Shown here in pieces: positions 45,306 to 61,000 of a stretch of DNA of 64,000 bases. The stretch comes from Nemopilema nomurai (Eukaryota > Cnidaria > Scyphozoa > Rhizostomeae > Rhizostomatidae): NCBI GenBank assembly GCA_003864495.1, contig PEDN01001353.1, forward strand, positions 62,001-126,000, read 5' to 3'. The notes under the pieces are model-generated. The model saw nothing but the letters and a program-made list of their open reading frames with translations, had not been told where the DNA came from and did no database searches. Every line of letters begins with the position of its first letter. The first letter of the stretch is position 1. The position numbers and the translations under genes are program-made.

Positions 45306-48300
45306 ATATTTTGAGCCTATCTCCATAAGGATGACGCAGTCTATGTTTGAAAATTTGCAAGCTTATAAAAACATATAATTTAGGTTATGACTGTTATCTA
45401 TATTGTCGGTGGAACTTTTAAAGATAGGTAGCGAGTTAATTTAAAGTTTGTTTGCCTTGCCAATGCCAGCCGAAAACGTGAGCCATAGTTGAAAAGTTCT
45501 TGATTTGTAGATCATTATTCAAGGTACCAATGAGTTCAATTCGCGCTCAAAGTTTTGGCATTTTTAAATATCCATTCACTAGTTATTTAGGATGATCAGG
45601 GGTCAAAACACTATCAAGTCGCAGGAATGTTATTAAAGACAACAGCTTAACATATTCGCAGACTTTTTGAGAGTGCGATCAATGAAGCTACTATTCAAAT
45701 TACATCATTCTTGGGTTGTTGTGACAAATGACTTTGGTTGTCGTAAAATGGAACTTGGATTCAAAAAAGGATACCTGGTTGGAATGGCACGACATGCGGC
45801 ATGGGTATTGAAATGTAATGATGAGCAAAAGTTTGATTCAGTGCTTCAGTGCACTATTTAAAGTGATCGCTTCTGTGTAATGCCAAGAAAAATTCCACCT
45901 AAAATAAAAGGCATACTCCTAATTTCAGGATTCTATGGCTTGTGGCTTTCTTCTGATTCGCTATATTTGTCTTTGATTCAAAACACAGCATCAAAATTAA
46001 GAATTTTTTTACATGTGTAGCACAAACTCTGGAGAAAAATGCAAAACGGAATGTCAGAAATGTTTGAAACAAATGACTTCAGGTTATCAACGGTTGACCA
46101 AATCAGTGAAAGATCACAAATTTGACGGAACATGTGGTTAGAAAGAAGTAATATATCCTTACAAAACAGAAATTTTCCCTTCTGAAATGTCAAAGTTTTG
46201 TAACCACAAGGGCCATATGTGAAGTCATGGCCAAAGTTCAAGGAAAACAAGATATATTCTGTTGAACATTCCTTTAGCTTCTGTCAAGCCAAGTTATACA
46301 GTACTCCACAACCACACTATAGTTCAGGGTTATCACCAAACAACAAGCCTTGTTCTAATGATAAAGTTGTCGTACACATGGTTTGAACTTTAGTTGCTAC
46401 CATATACACTAACTATAACGCATTCAGAGATAAAGAAAGCTAATAGAAATAGATAGGTACCATTAGATTGGTCTGATTACATAATGCACAGTAATTTTCA
46501 ATAGCTGGAGATTTCACCTTTGCAAGTTGGACCAAATAAGACTGCTCTATTGCAGATTCCACTGACAATTAAGTCTTATAGAATCATGAGTAATACAATT
46601 AAATCTTAAAGCTGGGAATTTGCAGAATCTGTACCTCATTAGAAAGACAAATTTTGATGATTGGAGCTAAGTACATTATATTGGCCATAAGGACCAAGTC
46701 CAAGAATAAGCAATACAAGGCCCCTATGAAAAAGGCAAGTTCGCCATTTTGTGATTGCGATTTCCAGGTACAGAGAACTGGCCAGTTAAGAATTCCTTAG
46801 CAAGATGTAATGGGAAATTTGCATGAAAAACAAAAAGTAATGAGGTAATACTGGAGTACTATTTATGAACTAGTGAATTGGATGCAAACGCCATTGAATA
46901 ACAAGACAGCGGTTTTGTCGTGGTTGCGTTACAGACTAATTTGAGCATTTAATGATGTCTGATGTTGTCATTTGGAACTGGAGTAGATATGAGTACTGCA
47001 GTTGAGGACCATATGCGGGACACGTGTGTTGGTGCTTCTACGCACTAAAGATTGGGATAGTGTTCTGGAAAGCCCAGGTCGAAGGCTGCACTTTTGTCGG
47101 CTTTGTACTCTTATGTCTTCTATGGAAAACATAAATATGTGCTTGAAGCGTGTTCGATAAAGTAAGCAAGAGCTTGGGCAGTTTGCTTGCACGCAAGCAC
47201 GATTCCAGTTACGGGAGAGAGCACGCCACTTATACGAAATCAGAAGCAAAAACCCGGAATACCAAAGTTAAGACATGAGAAATTTATGGGCAATATTTTT
47301 GCTATGAGCTGCAAAAAACAATTTTTGTTTTTATTATTGTCTGAATTTTGTCTGGATGCAGACAGGAATGTCTTCACGGTTCACTGCACGTGAAATCCTC
47401 CTGTCTGGCATTTCGCGATGCATGTTAACGGTCGATCTCTCTTATACCTCTTCGTGGCATTTCAAGCACACACTATCTTGGCATATTTTGCAAATTTATT
47501 TAGCTGATGTGAAAATCCAAACTTAAGGCCTGACTGTCGTGGGAAAAACAAAATCAGTTGTGAAATACGTGGCCTCGAGAAAGCCCGGGTCGTGTCGCTA
47601 CGGACTAAACTTTGGAGATCGGCAGTGATTGTTGACATTCAGCATCACCAAAGGTGTTTCTATACCGAAGTCAAGAAAAACGCGAAAGCAACTAACAATA
47701 AGAAATCTTTCAAAATTCATTTCTTCAGCATCAACTTTCATAATGCTTTGTAACGAACTGGTGGGGCGTCAGCTCCACTGTTATGCTTTCCATGTTGGTC
47801 AAACACTTTGAAAGTGTATCAACAAAAGTCGCAAGTCCACAAGGTAACTTTAAGCATCATAAATAGAGCGCTGCTCCAACTCCACTTCATGTAAACAACT
47901 CTAGATTAAACAAACACATTTAAATGAGGCCCTGGGGAATTTTGCTTGGCATTGCTTGCAAAGCCTAAAATATCTGACTCTCGTGAAACAGTGAATCTGA
48001 TTCTTGCCCTCGGTAGCTTGATTTTGACAACTTTGTGGATTTAAAGGCCAAAAAAATATCAGTTAAGTGACAAAATCTGCACTATCGACAGTATGTTTTG
48101 TCGACTTTAGCGAAATTGACCAGAGTTTGTTACGCACTACGACTACTCCGACATGGCCTATGGCATCGTTGCAAAACATGGCTCACCATTGTGACTTTCG
48201 CCGTCGTTTACTCGTGTTCCCGCTCATCCTGATGCGTACCGCATGCCAGACTTCAAACTGCGTGACTTCAAATAATAAATCGTCGGGAGTTTTCTTAAAT

Positions 48301-51300
48301 ATCCTTCAATTAAGTGAAAAAGTCGCTCGCTCAACTTCGACAAAACAGCTTTCAAACATGCTTTCCCTTCGCTCCCTTTCTTGTCATGGTCATGGAGTAT
48401 TGACACCTTTAAGAAATCCGCGCAATTTGATTGGACAAGAAAGCCACCTAACATGAATTCAAGACATGTTTTGGACAAAAGCACAAAAGGCCTATTGTTC
48501 GGGGCACCTTTAACCTCGTCCTCAGGTTCAGAGGCTTGTTTTCCAGAAAAAAGGCCAGGACAGAGGTCGTTCTCCGGTAAAAAGGGCGAGAACCCGACCA
48601 CATGAAGGCAAAACTACTATAGGTCGGAATCGTGGTTATCAATAATCAGAGGCATTATTGATTTAGAGCGTTTTGTTTTCTAATAATATGCAAACACATC
48701 TTCATCCTTTCCAGGAAAACTAGTGTTATTCCAAGTCATCTGATCCAGAAAATATGTTTCGGAAATCGAATAAATAGCCTGTGTGACCTGGAACCCCACG
48801 GGCAGGAAGAATAAGAGAGCTTGAAATGCATTGGTCTTTGATTGCCACATAATCATACAAGCTTAGCCTTACGTGCTTTGTGCGGCCTAGATATTCGAGA
48901 TTATTATAATTATTATGTTATGTGTTTTGAAGCCGAACACGGTGCTCCAAACTGTTTTATTCAAAACCGATTTACACGTGGCTTTCAAAAATCGCGCACA
49001 GGGTTTCCAAACAAGCAAATATGATGTGGATGGTGCTAGCACAGGGCTTCCAAATTGTGCCACGACAGGCATCTTTTGAAAGGAAGTACGGGAACAGGCC
49101 TTTAAAAAGCCGAAAATTTCGTGACATGTTTTCCCACTACCTCCATTATTTTGTTTCCTTGCTCATGAGATTATACGTGACATATTGACAACGCCTCATA
49201 TTTTTATAGAATTCATTGTAATCAACAGAAAATGATTTCTGATATGAGTTAGAAAATTTGTAATGACTCGATGCTTTAAAAATTAAAAAAGTTTTCTAAC
49301 AAACATCGGAATGGAATAAAGCAAACAGCAAGGCCTAGATGGAAACAGTATTCTAAAAAAATATAAATACCCTTGGAAAATAAAAAACCATAGGTTTAAT
49401 CACTGGTTTATTACAAACTTATGTCTGTATTTGCATTCATTGTCTGCCCTTTTCTGTAGCACATGCTTTGGAGAGTAAACTCAAATATGATGGCTTATTT
49501 TTTGTTCTTTATCATACAAATTAAATTCAGGGAAATAAATTTTATCTGATTTTGCATGGTAAATTATTACATTATTTGGCATAATCACATACGCTTCAAG
49601 TTGCATGAAAAATATTCCTTGTTGATTTATATGATTAGTCCCCAAAGCCTTAGAGTCATAAAGTCAATGACAAATTCATCATTTCGTCAGAAAGTAGCTT
49701 CCGTTGCAAAATAATCTTAATTTGGAAGGAGGGTTTTTAAGCATGAGTTGAAATGTTGTTTCATTTTTTATGTTTATAGCTCAGGAAAATTTGCACATCA
49801 GCTTAATGTCTTAATTGTGAACAATTATCCTCGTTGAAAGCTGTGTTAAAACAGTCAAACAGAAATGTTACTTTGATAGGCCTAATGTTTGTCTATCAAT
49901 AAATGTGCCTATAAGGAATAAAACTATGTTTGTTTGATACATGCACTGTTTATGGTTACATTTGTGACTCATTGAAAGTGTTGATTTTATTTCAGTCCAA
50001 CAACATTTCATTCGTCATACAAAAAGTACTGAATTATGTTGTTGTCGTTTCTGCTTCCATTGCTGACGCAATTCAGGTGTTTTACTGCGAGGATTGCAAT
50101 CTCATTGTTCGCATATGGGGCTAGTTTTAACACGTCTTTATCTATGAAGTCGTCATTGTTGTGAGAGCTCTTGTTTTTGCAAATCACTTTTCACACGTGT
50201 TTATCTCGGGTGTGAATGCGATTAATCCAGCTACAGAACTTAGATGGTAAACAAAATACTTCAACCAAGATTGCCTCAATAGATTTTTAGGCCACTTTTG
50301 TGCTACTTTTGGTGCTATTTTTGACAGCGCTGTTAAAAGCACAAGTTTCTTTTTGTTTTTCAAGGTTTTTTGTCAGAGTTTGCTGATAATATAAATTCAC
50401 TCATTGCTTCCACCCAATATTTAGCGACAACTTTGACCTTTCCCCACTTATTTGCATGGGGCGAGCGAACCCGGAAGTTGTAATTTTCTTCTCGGCCATA
50501 CTTGGTAATTATATTTTATTAGTTTTAGTGAACAGTCAGTGCCAGTGAAAAATGTTATTGACGGCTAATTTACCATTGACCTATCCATTGTTGTTTTATT
50601 TCAGTGTACTTCAAAGGGTATTGGTAAGGTGAACTAAATCTAAGCAACCTGTATTGTATTTCCTCTGATGTCATGCTGCTGTGCCTCAAGAAAATATTAT
50701 GAGTACTCACTAGCTCGCATACAAACTCGATGCAGGTAATCGATCCAGTTTTCAAAAACCCTCGAGTCTAGACAAGCATTGCAGGAATGATTAAATGTCT
50801 AGCCACCTATGTTCTGCGCACGTGGGGCCCCTTTGGCCCTTCCGAAAATTCGCATATGGTTTCTCAAAGTCTGGCAAGGGTTTAGCGGAGGACGAAGATC
50901 GAACTGCCAGGCCTCACGTCCTTGAGCAACATTTGTCTTAACGAGAACATCATGTCATCAGACACAAGCCACTGTTGTAGATGCAATCTATTTCTCACCC
51001 ATGGCCATTACAAAGGTCTGGATTACTTGTGCACTCGATTATCAAATCGCAGACAACAAATAACATCTTCGATTTCTGTCTGGGAGAACCAAATTAGCCA
51101 ATGGGTCGTCTTGTTTATGACAGCGGCCTGCCGGTAAATTACTGGCCTTTAACATGGGTGCGGGTTGCAGATACGCGATTGTAAAGCGTCAAACAAACAA
51201 AGCCTTCCCCATTCACATCTAAAAACAAGCATTTACACAGCAAAGGTACGCATATCCTGGTTGTAGCATCTTGCAAGTTCAGAGAAGGGTTTTGTCTCTG

Positions 51301-51596
51301 CATAAGGCGTGGGCAATTTAATCTATTTGGGGATGAAGTCTTAGATAATCGTGTACAACAATAAACTATGAAAATATTCTAAAAACACTTATTATACTGG
51401 CTAAAGTATGTAGATATATAGTGTGTAGATTGCTGAATCCTTCCCGTCTCGGTCTGTTCTAGATTTTGTGACTGCTCCCTAGGACCGCCTTTTTCTTAAT
51501 ACCTTTGACTATCATGGTATTTGCAAATTGGTTGAGAAAAAGGCAGTCTGAATTTTTTTTTGAAGAAGTGCTTGTTTTTAAGAATTTTGAAGTCTT

Positions 51597-52050
51597 ATGA
51601 ATAGAGGAATAGGAGGTTTAATATATATAGTTTGATATAACATATAGCATGGAATATGAGAAATATTTAATTTGATATTGAATATTAAGAATATAAATAT
51701 GACATAGAATATGAACAATGTAAAATGTTACATGGAATATGAATAAATATGAGAAATAATTTGGAATAAGAAATATGAAATATGATATATAGAGTCTGTA
51801 AAGTATAATACATGATTAGGAATATGAATAATTGAAGAATATGATACATATAATATGAAGTGATTAAAAGTATGACACAGAATATAAAAAATATAAAATA
51901 TGACGAAGAATATGAGAAGATATGATGTATAATGAAGAAACATAATATATGATATAGAATATTAAAAAACATGAAATAAGATACAAGAATATTAAAAATA
52001 TGAAGTATGATATGGAAAATGAAAAATATAAAATATGATATAGAATAAAG
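51597..52050. repeat. AT-rich satellite-like array, about 450 bp
   Basis: A degenerate unit of the form GAATATGAAAAATATAAAATAT or GATATA is repeated with length variation of about 15-30 bp. The minus strand is open for long stretches only because the composition lacks stops in that frame (Tyr/Ile/Phe/Ser-rich), so no gene is called. Confidence 0.85.
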
Positions 52051-55000
52051 CTATGAATACAGTTTTTTTGCTGACCGTATTACGTTCACATCTGTGGGGA
52101 TGGGTACAGCCTTAAAATTAATTTCATTGTCGGGTAGAATTGGTATCTCCAAAACTTAATATTTGACAGCTTACGATGCTTTGTTTTCCATTGCCAACGT
52201 TCTTTAGAAACATGTAAGCACTTTTAGAAAGTTTGTTGATAAATGTTATGGATTGTTGGCAGATGCATATCTTGACTTTATATAGTATATTAATAATATT
52301 ATGTTTCAATGAAAATTTTTGGTAGAAAACATTAGAGATAGCACGTGGAAGGATTTCAACTGTTTGTTATTGAAAAAGATCATACTGATAAAACAGTAAA
52401 ATTACACAATCTATAACAGTAAAATTAGTTATACGTTGGCCAGCAAGAGTTGATTCGAGCACAAAATGTTATCTTGCTGAAATAGTCTCACTTGCCCTTA
52501 AGCTCAACTAAACTGTCTCAGATGGTTTTACGAATCACCCTCCTAAGCTCTTTTAGCGATGATACGATTTGAAGAGCTGTTTAGTTTGAATTGAAGAAAA
52601 TCCGCAACGTTCATTCTTTGTTAGTGCAGACTCTCTTGGCATTCAAGCAAGTCAATGAGCATTGAAATAGTTCAGATCTGAGATTGCGAAAATACAAATG
52701 TAGTTATAGGCATATCGCATTAGGTATGCCACAATACATCGGTACTTCACAGCATCGACATCATCTGTTTAGCTGCCCTATTGTGATACAATACATGTCC
52801 TCAAAGAATCAAGTTCATGTTCCACATTTTGGCTCAACAAATTCCTTGGTCTCTTAAGTACAAATCTCTATTGGGCCATGGCTTTCTCAAGGGGCAGCAA
52901 CTGAATAAGACCTAGTCAAACAATATCCGCATTAGGATTCCCAGTTTATCCAAGCTTTTGGGTGGCCTCGTTGATCAGTAATAGAATTTTGTTTATCCAC
53001 AGAGCTACCATGAAACGGCTCCTTTCTTAAGGCCATAACGGCATTCTGACGTAAACAAGGAGTTGCTATGCATTAAATGCATTCAGATTTTCCGATTGCG
53101 GTGGGTTCTGCTTCTTTCTTTGATTATTTCACGGTATGTCCAGTCAAGGAGTAAGCTTTTCAACTTAGAGTTTTCATTTATAATGACGTAGAAGTGGATC
53201 TAATCCAGATCCAATCCAGAATTGGATCGAACTTAGCGAAGGGACGAGCGAAAACTGGCACTAGATCGGAAACAGACACCCTTCCCTCGTCTCAAACGTC
53301 GCAAACAAAGACCGATTCAAAACGAAATGGAAATTTTTTGGGAATTAAAATGGAAAAAAACTTTACCACCTAATAATAGAGTTGACAATTAATATTTTTA
53401 TGCTCAATAGTTGCCAATTGCCCTGGTCACATCGAAGCGGTTTGCTAGTCCCTTCTAGATAGGAGGGCTGTTTTGATAAAAAAACAGTTATTCTAAAACG
53501 AACAAAGGCAATTATCGCTCAAAATTAGACCGTGATAAACGATTTAAGCCAAAATGACGCCTCAAATAATCCTATTACATTGCCATTGCGCCAAATGTTA
53601 ATTCCTTCATCCAAAGTTCGTTGGCAACCACTAAACGCCAAAGACTCTGCGGAGGTTCGCCGACATGAACGGAATTTAGAAACTGCATGGGTTACCAACT
53701 TTGGCATTTTAGAAAGAGCCTTGGAATGTTTTTTAATGCTTATTACTGGATTTATTGTCTACGTTATCATAAGCGTTGGTTTCTACCGAAAACATAATAA
53801 GACATATTAAAGATAACATAGGAAGTAAAAATTTGTTGAAAGTAGCGTCTCTGTGCCTTACGTACCCAATGAATCAGTAGATCTTTTGATCTTTTGATCT
53901 TTCAGTTACACTTCTCAGTGGCATACATAATAACCTAATTGTTATGAAACAGAGGTAATTTTTATGTATCTAAGTTTTGCAAAGTGAGAAAGTGGCAGGA
54001 AAATGACAAATGTCAATCGAAAAATCTGCCAGGAGTTATTTCATTTTATGGGTTGTTTCTTTGCTGCCGGAAGTCTCCCAAAGTACCATTGTACACGCCT
54101 GTGAGTCAGATTAAGTGAAATATTCTGCAAATGAAATATTTCATTCTACGCAGGTCAAAAGATCAAAGGTTAGAGGGTACATGACTTGAAACCTTTCCAA
54201 GAAGTGACTTTTCTGTAAGATATGACCACAAATTGCATTTACAAAGGTCAGGCGGCAGCTTTGATCATCTGCCTCCTGATTTCTATCTAAAATACCTGTC
54301 TAGACTGATCCATTTGTCTTAGTTTTATTATGGAACCACTAGTTTTAGCGGAGCCATCTTGTCTAGAATTGGAGTAGCAGGAAGGCCTCTCAATGCTGAA
54401 CTGAAACTGCTTAAAAATCGTTTCAATCTACTTTCAAACTATTGTTATAAATGGAATGATTTATAAAGATTGAAAGCTACTGAGTATTATTTCTGCAACA
54501 GAAGAACTTAAATCTTGGCAAAAATTTCTTTTCATGTTTCTTCGTGGAGCAAGTGCGCATAGAATGTGGAACAACAAAATCATGGCTCAACGCAGCTCTT
54601 TCAAGGATAATTTCTTACTGGCTTGTAAAAATCAATCGAGTAGCTTGTTAGAATGTATTTTCCCCACTTCATCTTGACAGAAAGAAATGATTTGGCATAA
54701 AGAATGCTCAGTTTTAACGCTTGTGACAAGAAAAATCTCAAGGCTGTAGCACCGTACTTCTTTTACCGATTCCATTCGATTGCCCTTTGCAAGAAACAAT
54801 TTTTTCTAATTTTGTAGACAACTGGCAGTTTTAAATTTTATATCAGATACACTAGTTGTGTGTGATGTCCTCCCAATTTTGCTAAAATTCATTTTTGTCT
54901 GAATATCAGAAAAATTCAAAAGATTTTAAGGTAGAAACTGAAGCATCCTGTCTGGAAAATATTTCACAATAAACCATTTTGGATTTAGTCCTTGGACAAG

Positions 55001-58000
55001 CTACATGGTATTTTGAGCATTTCAATCGAATGTGCATTTAAGATGAGTCAATTTTCTAGCAACCCATAGGCCTTACGAGGATAATATCTTCAAGGTGATC
55101 GAGAATTGAGCAAAAGCCACATCTTAAGGCTTGGCATTAATAACGGCCAGAAATGTTTCATGATTAAACTTTTAACTTCATGCCCAATAGATGCACTTTT
55201 AAAATACATATTCACATTGCTATATTGTGTCATTCCAAATCAAAGCAAACATTACTGTCTAATGAATCAAAAAGCTCAGGCCAAGAACATTTTTTTCTAC
55301 TGATGGAACTACTATTGAATTTATGGACGCCTTCATGGGAAGAGCCAGCGACGTTTTTTCATCGGGACTAAATAGGATGCTTTACATCTTACTTATCAAG
55401 TGTGCTGTTTCCGATGATTGTGCAAATATTACAGACGGTGGGTTTACGTATACAGAAAGTGCACTCAGTTCATTGGAAGCAATCGTGAAACCCCTATAAT
55501 TTTTCAGCTCGCACTTGTTTCTAAGAAAAGATTTTGTCAGACCACTATTACTTTTGATTAAGATTTTTGACTTGGACTAGATTAATCCTCATTATATTAA
55601 GAAATTAAGGAGGTTTGACTTATAAAGGTCATGAACTTAATGTATGGGTCACAGTTTTTTTAGTTTCCTGAACTATTTCCTGAACTCTTCTGTACTTCTT
55701 TCATTTATGCTGTTCACCTCTGCTTGGTATTCTCGCATTTAAAATTTACGTTGAAAAGCCCTTATCAACTTTAGATCGTTACGTTTGAGCGAGCCATTAC
55801 ACCAAACATTCCATTTCAATAAAATTTGTAAAACATCTTCCTTGTTTCTAAGAAACTAATGGTGCATAATCAATTTACCGTACAATTTAATCTCCAAAGA
55901 ACTTTTCCTTACTGCTATCAAATCAATCATCCAAATGGGAAAACCCATTTTAACTAATGCATTAAAAGCTGCTTGTTGTAGAAGGATTAGAGACTGGATG
56001 CAGAGTTCTAGCTTTATTTCAAGGTGAAAGGTGAGGACAAAGGTGAAAGATCTGTACCAAATTCCTAGTAACAGTATGTCATACCCCAGTGCAGCGATAT
56101 GCTTTTTAGTGGACTGATTTCGTAAGCTCTAGTTGGGCTAACGCTTTTGAAAAGAGCAAATTGATGTTTTACAAACTCATAAAATATCATCATTTAACTT
56201 GATATCAAAATTTCTAATTGGTTTTGATCTCAAAAGATTTTTTAATAGGAGTTGATACTCGTGCACTTTATCGTCAAAGTCTTTCTCGAAATATTTCTTG
56301 GGTGGAATTGACCCGGTTTATCAAGAAAACGTGTACCAAAGAAAACGTGTACCAAAGAAAACCAATTTAAGTCTAGAACAAAAAAGTAGATAGGCCTGAA
56401 AGTGGACAAAACTTCGAAGATAAGACTGCCGTGCTTCATTATCAGTGCTCATGAGGTTCAATATCGTGAATAAAGGTACATGGACACTTGAATGCATAGT
56501 TCTCTTATAAAACTGCATTTTGGAAAATTACATTTGCTGATATATTGTTAATGATACTGATGAATAGGTTCTTTATGCTAAATAGTCACAAAGACAATTT
56601 TCCTGTCATACCAAACAAACAACTCTCAATGTTTCGTGCATTCAAGTTGCGACCAAAACAAAAATTCAGCAAGCCATCTGGCATCCCAAGGGCAATCCGA
56701 AATTCTCAATGATTCTGGGTCACCAAATTAAATGCGAAAACAATGCTTTTGGATTTCGTGTTTACGCCATCTGCTCGATTGTCATGGTGATCGCGCCGTT
56801 TCCAAACATGACGATGGCGTGAGCATCGAGCTAGCGAGGAGTGCGATGTCATTCGTATTTGCTTTCAGAAGATATTCGAGCGCTTTTAATTTTGATGCTA
56901 GAAACGGCTTGATGAGCATGTGATTCCAAGATGGTTGGAATACAGGTTTATCCGCAGGCTCAATCGAACAATGAAACTTCTCGTCACGAAGGTCACACGG
57001 TTGACCCTGCTTTGGATTCAGTGCTTGGTCAATGTAGCTGCGAGTCACGAAAGGAAATGGAATCACACCAGTTAGTGGATTTCCTCATTAAATAAGAAAA
57101 ACTCGATTTAGCATTCAAGAAGTCTATTATGCAAGATGGTTGGTTGGGGTGAGACAGATTAATCTAGAATCTATTGCTCCACTTTCGGGTTCAATATGTT
57201 TGGCCTTGCACGCTCCCACAATCAAGAGGGTTTAATTCCTCCACGTCTGTGTGGATAGAAAGGCCTAGCGTTTTGGTGGCGGTTGGTTGTATGCTTTCAA
57301 AAGTTGACCAATGACGTAAATTACCAGGGCTCCGTATTTAGGTGCATTTATGATTACAATAGCACGACTGCAGACCTAATGGTCGATAAAACTATGCGAG
57401 TGCTCTAATACACCATTCAAAGTGTAAACTTCGAAACTTGCATTGAAATTTAGTTATGCTAGGGGAAAAACTAAGTGTGGTATAAATTAATGAGCAAGAA
57501 GCATTTGAGAATTTCCTCGATCTGTCATTTAGTCATCACTTTTAATCAACATTACAAACACGATTCAACTAAAGCTATGTTGTAAGGGAAGTCATTTCTA
57601 AAGTGCCAATTATAACTGTTCTTTTTTCTTATTGATTGCAATTATTGCAATAACTTGCTGAAGTGGTAAAGGTCTGTGAGAAAATATGACTATAGCGCAC
57701 TGGTTTCGGTTTAGAGCTCTAGATGCAAGGTAGCATAGGAATTCTTAGAAGCATCTTGTGTTCTGCTCTCTGAAGTAAGATGGGTTTCAGCAAACTGCAC
57801 AAGCATCGAGGGTGCATTGCACTGCTTTAAGATGCTTAGGTTACAAGGAAAAAAGTAGAAGCTGAAATGTCATCAACGTAGTCAAAGTTACGTTGCCAAG
57901 AGTAAATATTTGCATGCTGCTGAAAATATTCGTTTACCAGTGATAGTTATTGTTCAAGTCACATGAACAATCTGACTACATAGAGACAAGAAGATGGTAC

Positions 58001-61000
58001 TTGCATTGGAAGCATCGCCTAAGGATTATCAGTTTTGGGACACTTTGGTTTTGGTGTATAGATTCCTTATGGGCTGTAAGGAGTGTAAGCTTGTTTGGGA
58101 GTGTAAATATCTTGTTTCACACATCCCTGGCAGATGACATGGTCGAAGCAAATAAGCAAGTATGTGAATGAATGAATGCACTTACTTAATTTCTTCCAGC
58201 CATTAAAGCTGGCTTTAGGGTTTGAAGAATCGAAGAATGTAACTGCCTATTAGATAAATACATTTTGAAGTAGTTATTGTGAGTAGATTTTGAAAAAGCA
58301 AATTTTTAAAGTGAGCAAATGCTTGGTTGTGTCAGAGAGTGAATTTTTGGGATCATATCTCTGAATTGTCTTTAACCAGTTTTGTTTAGCAGAACAGTTC
58401 CTAGCCCTCTTCGAATCACGTGACGAAAAAATCACTGCCAGCACACTGAACGTATATTGGTTGCTTGGTATTGAGGACCAGGTTCATCTCTACAAGCAGA
58501 TTCATTTCCTGCAGAACGGATTGCGTGATGCCTGATAAGTGATTCACGAACAAGTGGGTATTCAAAAGTTCCACCGATCTTCGGGAAAGCTGCCAAATCA
58601 GCTAATGAGGCCTTCGTGATTGGGTGACACCCATGGAGGCAACCAATACAACACTACGCGTAGAGCAGAACGCTTTCTCTGCTTCGACCAGAGTTCGATC
58701 TTTCATCTCCTCTACACTGTGAAGACGTGATCTAAATTTGCTTACATGATACAATCAGTTAGTTTTTAATTGTAAAAAGAATTGAAATCTAAGTCCGAGA
58801 CAAAGTCGCTTAGTGTCAGCAAACCAAGCCATGGTTTATAAAGGGTCGTGAAATCTTTGCACCCGAACCTTTCTTGATTGTGAAAGATGTGCCGGAAGCA
58901 GCGATAAGTGCATTTATGAGAAGAAGCGAACCAAATCTACCTCTTCAAATCTAAGCACCTATCTTCTACTTCTTATTTAGAGGGCTTACGACTGGACATG
59001 CTACAATCATCGAAGAACTCAACAATAAGCTAAGTTAAGCCATGTTCCTTCCATTATTAAGTGCTGAGTAAATACTGAAGACTGTTAGGGTAGCAGGCAC
59101 AAATGGTGAATTCGACATGTGAAGCTACTCAACAGAATAGAACGTGGCACCCATTGCGATTACAAACAGCCTTGACAAATGTTTACAAAGGGTGTTTTGA
59201 AGTCGCCTTATCAGAAAACCACAAGTTCGTTCGCATTGTTTATGCAGCCCGCACCACAAGCTACTTTCCATCCAGGACCTACCCACCAATATGACACGAT
59301 TACGTCATAGGAAGGATTTGTGTGACGTGAAAATCGCATTTTATTGTCAGTCAGGCTCTTGATACTATCGATCAATTTCCTTCTTAAGGATTACCTTCAG
59401 AAATTCTAGTGTCGAAAAGGAAAGCATGTTCGTTTGCAAAGGATTGAGGTGGGGATTTCATGCTGAAGTTTCTTAATTGAGAAAATAGTTCATCTGTCAA
59501 TAGATTTTACTTATCAAATAGCTGTTTGACGGGAACGCCTTTTTTAATCATTAGCCTTCTTTATTGAGGAAAGAACAAGGTCAGCTCATTGAAGAGTAGT
59601 CACTTACAATATTTTGTGTTATACTATGGTTGTTATGAATTGTTATGCTGTTACTTTTAAACCAATTCAAGACCCAAAACCTGGCTTTGACAATAGCAAT
59701 GAGCTACATATTCCTTCTGAGTCCCCCCGACAGCATGCAAACTCTCTGAAAACAAGGCTCTAAATCACTCCCCAGCAGGTTTCAGACTGGATTTCTATTA
59801 AGTCTAATTTTGTGACAACTACGTCATGAATCTATTTACATCCACGTAGTGTTGTTGCTGGTTGTCCCATGCGCAAAGAAATCGCGATGAGTGGTTTGTC
59901 TTTTCACTGCGCAGTCACATGTACCCTTTACCAAGGTGACAGGATTTTGCTTTCTCAAAGCTTAATTCAAGGTAACAGAGCAAGGAGTTATCACTGATCA
60001 ATAATAGAAATTCTACTATTTCGTGATATTTGCTTGAATCCTGCAAACATGCGATGTTTTTGGTTGCTCAATACTTAAGCTATTTCAAAACAGGTAGCTC
60101 GATGTCTAAATTCTTGCCTTTCTTATATCTTCTAATCAAACTGCTTACATAGATATACAAACTGTTTGTAAGAAAAATTCTTTGCTGTGAAGTGATAATA
60201 GAATGGACAAATGAATGAATAGCTAATTGAATTGTTGGGCAAGGAAGTAGCCAATGAACAAGTGAATGTGCTGGTTAGTGAATCAATTAATAAGAGAATG
60301 AACGATGAATGGATGCGTGGGAGCTTTGCATGGCAAGTCCATACTCGAGCTCATTGTGAAGAGAAGATAGCTTGCCTTGGATCGCAATAGGCCGGGGCCT
60401 CTCAGCAATTTGCTGATCCAATAATTCTAAAAGTGCCTAAAATAACAAACACCACCGTTTAGCCTTCATGTCACGAGTACTCAACTAACTGTGAGATGCT
60501 GTTGTGCAAGAGCATTTGCAGTCTCATGTTCATTAAAAGGTCATTTCATGAGACAGGCCCGTGTCTAGGCAGCCGAAGCAGGCACCTGACGCACTGTTTC
60601 GCAATGCTCGTGGAACACTGCATCGTCAATGCAACGAACTGTCCGGTTTTGCTTTCGCTCTGTGTAATCTCGCCACCTTTGCGAGGCTCAGCAGGAGAGT
60701 TGTTTATTGGTTGCTCATGAAAATATTTCACTCTAGTGTTGCTCAACCGAAATGGAAGTACTTCACTTATCAACCAGAATTGTGATTCGACTGCAAGAGG
60801 AATTTGGAGGTCTTCCATTCTAGATCAAATGCTGTGTCTTCTACCGAGACCCAACATGCAGAGAAATCCCATTCAGCGTTTACAACTGAGGTCATGTCTT
60901 TACTTAATAGATAGAATATATTGGTAAAGACACTTATAGGGTACAAATTTACCTAATAGACAAACATGATGGTGATGATGATGTGAAATGAAAAGTGTAA

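Noticed and set aside
51685..51972. Minus-strand Tyr/Ile/Phe-rich frames resembling membrane proteins
   Set aside because: They are low-complexity translations of the AT-rich array.
53532..53810. Plus-strand 92-codon frame with a possible membrane helix (LITGFIVYVIISVGFY)
   Set aside because: It begins at GTG, has no supporting splice sites or family resemblance, and one hydrophobic run is common by chance.
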